From Leisingera sp. ANG1 (GTDB taxonomy: Bacteria > Pseudomonadota > Alphaproteobacteria > Rhodobacterales > Rhodobacteraceae), in assembly GCF_000203975.2 (NCBI RefSeq), contig NZ_AFCF02000001.1:751783-815782 (forward strand): DNA of 64,000 nt, in the 5' to 3' direction. The notes below the pieces were generated by a model. The model ran no database searches. It saw only the letters and a list, made by a program, of their open reading frames with translations, and was not told the DNA's origin. How positions within the stretch are numbered: position 1 is the first letter of the stretch; each line of letters opens with the position of its first letter. Shown piece by piece: positions 61,909-64,000 of this stretch. A program made the position numbers and the translations under genes.

Positions 61909-62217
61909 TTACTTGGTGTAGGCCTTGCGCGCGATTTCGATCCGCGCGTCCATCATCGACATCTCTTTCAGGATCTCCTGCCGGCGGCTGCGGTCGCCGG
62001 CCTCGCGCAGTTCGGCCCTCAGGCGCTGCAGCTCGCGCGACAGGCTCACGAACTCCGGCACCCCGCCGCTTTCGCGCACCAGCCGGTTGACCAGCTCATT
62101 CTCAGGGTCCTCGCATTTCGGCAGCGGCTTGCCGGCGCCTTGCAAGTTGTCAAAGGCGCCGTCCTTCTCGGCGGCTTCGATCCGGGCATTGATGAGGTCG
62201 ATCAGCGGGTGGTCCAT
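61909..62217 (-). CDS. DUF1992 (DnaJC28-like) small protein
   Basis: The 102-residue protein opens with HPLIDLINARIEAAEKDGAFDNLQGAGKPLP, the DUF1992 signature found in bacterial YhdN/DnaJC28-like proteins. The C-terminal half is a charged coiled coil (ELQRLRAELREAGDRSRRQEILKEMSMMDARIEIARK). Start ATG 62217 lacks a strong Shine-Dalgarno; the upstream frame contains no family match. Function is unknown. A 22-bp perfect palindrome lies about 112 bp upstream. Confidence 0.88.
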   Translation of the reverse strand: MDHPLIDLINARIEAAEKDGAFDNLQGAGKPLPKCEDPENELVNRLVRESGGVPEFVSLSRELQRLRAELREAGDRSRRQEILKEMSMMDARIEIARKAYTK

Positions 62218-62328
62218 GGCTTTATTCTGCCATGCACGCAGGCGGTGCGAAAGCCCCCGCCACCCCGTTAACAAACGGGTGGCGAAGGTTAAGGATGCTT
62301 AAAAATAATGCGGCAGCCCTCCTGCCCG

Positions 62329-62350
62329 AATGTTTCGCGCGCGAAACATT
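62329..62350. repeat. 22-bp perfect palindrome
   Basis: AATGTTTCGCG is followed directly by CGCGAAACATT, two perfect 11-bp arms without spacer. It lies 30 bp after the 5'-nucleotidase stop (62380) and about 112 bp before the DUF1992 start, both on the minus strand. No T-run follows, so it is more like a protein-binding site than a terminator. The TGTTTC/GAAACA edges recall ParB parS sites, but the core is two bases longer. Confidence 0.65.
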
Positions 62351-62379
62351 GGATCCGGTCCGGGCCTATTTGCCGCTAC

Positions 62380-63960
62380 CTATTTCACCTGCGAAATCCG
62401 CCCGTCGGTATAGGGCACATAGGGGCCTTGGGCGGCCATGTATTCCGCCAGCACATCCGCCAGGTCGGGGCCAAAGTCATAGGCGTTCTTGTCGTCTCCT
62501 TCGAACATCGCATAGCCGTCGCCGCCGTTGCGGACATAGTCATTGGTGACCACCACATAGGTCTTGGCCGGATCAACCGGCACAAAACCGTCGCCCTCCG
62601 CCACCAGCACCTCGGTGACTCGGCCCGCGTTCGGCGCGGCGGAGCTGTCCCAGCTGAATTTCAGCCCGGCCACCTGCGGGAAGCGGCCCTTGACGTCCTC
62701 CACCTGGCTGACGCCGTTCTCCAGCGCCGCGACCAAAGTCGCGCCGTCGATCTGGAAGGTCGACAGCGTGTTCTGGAATGGCAGGATGGTCAGCACCTCC
62801 CCCATGGTGACCTCCCCCGCATCCAGGCTGGCCCGGATACCACCGGAGTTGGCAATGGCAATGGTCACGCCCTGATCCTTCACCCGGTCCAGCATTGCAT
62901 CAGCCACTAGGTTGCCCATCGGGCACTCCTGCACCCGGCACACATCGCGACTGCCTTCGATGGGTTCCGCGGCCTCTGCCACCACCTTGTTTCGGATCTC
63001 ATCCAGCGGCTGCGCCAGTTCCGCGATCCGGTCGAGGGTCGCCGCATCCTCGCTGACTGCGGCATCCATGATCAGCGGCTCGCCGCTGGCGCTGACAACA
63101 TTGCCCGCATCGTCAAACGTCACGTTCAGCTCACCCAGGAACTTGCCATAGGCATAGGCCTGCACAATCTGCACCCCGTTCACCACGGTCGGATACGGCC
63201 CGGCGGCCTTCTCGGAAGTGTTGGACAGGTAGGTGTTGCTGTGTCCGCCAACGATTACATCTACGCCGGAGGTCTCTGCCGCCACCCGCTGGTCCACACC
63301 ATAGCCGGAATGGCTGAGCACCACGATCTTGTTCACGCCTTCTGCCGTCAGCCTGTCCACCTCTGCCTGCACCGCCGCAACAGGATCGGAGAAATGCACG
63401 TTCTTGCCGGGACTTGCCAGTTCATGCGTGTCCTCCGGCGTCAGCCCGATCAGGCCGATCTTCTCGCCGCCCCGCTCGATCACCGTGGATTTCTTCAGCA
63501 CATCCGCCAGCGCCGGTTCACCCGACACATCCGCATTCGACATCAGCACCGGAAAGCCCACCGCATCCATGAAACCGCGCAGCACTTCCGGCCCGTCGTC
63601 GAATTCATGATTGCCGACGGTCATCCCGTCATAGCCCAGCTGGTTCATGAACTCCGCCGCGGCCTTGCCCTTGTAGTAGGTGTAGAACAGCGATCCCTGG
63701 AACTGGTCGCCGCCATCCACCAGGATCGAATTCTCCGCCCGTCCCCGTGCGTCCGCGATGGCCGTCACCAGCCGCGCGGTGCCGCCGAAACATTTGCCCT
63801 CAGCCTGATCTTCGGCGTCGCAGGTGCTGTCGTATTTGTTGATCGGCTCGAACCGCGAGTGGAAATCATTGGTATGCAGGATGGTCAGCTTGTACTCCGC
63901 CGCCGCGCTGCCCGAGATCAGGGCCAGGGCTGCAACCGATGTGAGAATACGTGCAATCAT
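62380..63960 (-). CDS. periplasmic bifunctional metallophosphatase/5'-nucleotidase
   Basis: This 526-residue secreted UshA-like enzyme dephosphorylates nucleotides. It has a signal peptide (MIARILTSVAALALISGSAAA) and a metallophosphatase domain with TNDFHSRFEP, VDGGDQFQGS, VGNHEFDDG, VVLSHSGYGVD and GGHSNT. The C-terminal nucleotidase domain carries IANSGGIRASLDAGEVT and ILPFQNTLSTFQIDG. GGGAG lies 9 nt before ATG 63960. With phoX it could serve phosphate scavenging; no pho box was found. Confidence 0.95.
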   Translation of the reverse strand: MIARILTSVAALALISGSAAAEYKLTILHTNDFHSRFEPINKYDSTCDAEDQAEGKCFGGTARLVTAIADARGRAENSILVDGGDQFQGSLFYTYYKGKAAAEFMNQLGYDGMTVGNHEFDDGPEVLRGFMDAVGFPVLMSNADVSGEPALADVLKKSTVIERGGEKIGLIGLTPEDTHELASPGKNVHFSDPVAAVQAEVDRLTAEGVNKIVVLSHSGYGVDQRVAAETSGVDVIVGGHSNTYLSNTSEKAAGPYPTVVNGVQIVQAYAYGKFLGELNVTFDDAGNVVSASGEPLIMDAAVSEDAATLDRIAELAQPLDEIRNKVVAEAAEPIEGSRDVCRVQECPMGNLVADAMLDRVKDQGVTIAIANSGGIRASLDAGEVTMGEVLTILPFQNTLSTFQIDGATLVAALENGVSQVEDVKGRFPQVAGLKFSWDSSAAPNAGRVTEVLVAEGDGFVPVDPAKTYVVVTNDYVRNGGDGYAMFEGDDKNAYDFGPDLADVLAEYMAAQGPYVPYTDGRISQVK

Positions 63961-64000
63961 GAGGAGCGCTCCCGTTGTTCTGTTTTTGGGAATCCTGCGC

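Noticed and set aside
62250-62284. Hairpin CGCCACC...GGTGGCG upstream of DUF1992, considered as a terminator
   Set aside because: The stem has a bulge and no T-run follows in either direction.
62289-62302. TTAAGGATGCTTAA before the DUF1992 gene, considered as a CtrA box
   Set aside because: The spacer is 6 instead of 7 and there is no other support for cell-cycle control.
1-64000. CRISPR arrays, tRNA/rRNA genes, insertion sequences, integrases, toxin-antitoxin or anti-phage genes
   Set aside because: No evenly spaced direct repeats, cloverleaf-like tRNA sequence, transposase or integrase motif, or typical defence gene was found on reading; tRNAscan or IS searches could not be run.

Overview
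The window reads as chromosomal DNA of a GC-rich marine alphaproteobacterium, most likely Rhodobacteraceae, Roseobacter group (Leisingera, Phaeobacter or Ruegeria type). The clues are high-GC codon use, GapR, an NDUFA12-type complex I subunit, a DUF2312, DUF2155 and DUF1992 gene set, a PccR/ScfR-type regulator, an opgCGH operon, a fused MrpAB antiporter subunit and a SelD fused to a flavoprotein. No rRNA, tRNA, CRISPR array, integrase, transposase or prophage gene was seen. The window is densely packed with about 63 genes and has no gap above 300 bp. It looks like ordinary core and accessory chromosome rather than an island.

Region by region. 1-7.9 kb: a reductive pyrimidine (uracil/thymine) catabolism regulon. 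It holds dihydropyrimidine dehydrogenase PreT/PreA, dihydropyrimidinase, an M20 ureidopropionase-type amidohydrolase, a NitT/TauT-type ABC ATPase cut by the window edge, a RutR repressor, and two matching RutR-type operators. 8-11.5 kb: GapR, two small conserved proteins, and a persulfide-handling operon (metallo-beta-lactamase-fold dioxygenase, two YeeE/YedE half transporters, DUF442 sulfurtransferase). 11.7-23.5 kb: a FliM/FliN-domain protein, a solute-symporter histidine kinase with a small membrane protein and a CheY-like response regulator, a PccR/ScfR-like XRE regulator, and a divergent five-gene HAAT (Liv-type) ABC transporter. 23.7-27.3 kb: PepSY protein, cytochrome b561 and a membrane-anchored LuxR protein, then an acyl-CoA synthetase divergent from a PAS-LuxR regulator.

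27.4-33.8 kb: housekeeping genes accBC, aat, DUF2155, mlaD, NDUFA12, a RidA-like protein, clpX and clpP. 34-42.9 kb: a GlxA-family AraC regulator, a SqrR/BigR-like ArsR repressor, a PhoX-family phosphatase, a DUF302 protein, a TPP enzyme overlapping a class III CoA-transferase, and a TTC38-like TPR protein. 42.9-49.1 kb: opgC-opgG-opgH for periplasmic glucans, a secreted LpqC-type esterase and a rhodanese. 49.3-55.3 kb: the six-gene Mrp/Pha cation/proton antiporter operon. 55.3-64 kb: a selD fusion and a convergent selU (tRNA 2-selenouridine), MarR, SRAP, TPR-sulfotransferase, DUF1992 and a periplasmic 5'-nucleotidase.

How the parts fit: the first block breaks uracil down to beta-alanine under RutR control. 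The 9 kb operon is probably under a thiol-persulfide sensor, and a SqrR-like candidate sits unlinked at 35.3 kb. The 13-27 kb block is best read as sensing, uptake and activation of short organic acids. No clear-cut novel system is proven. The best leads are the CheY-like regulator and odd FliM-type protein next to a transporter-kinase, the split Blh operon, the cytochrome b561 with a membrane-tethered LuxR, the SelD fusion, and three classes of unexplained non-coding repeats and palindromes.
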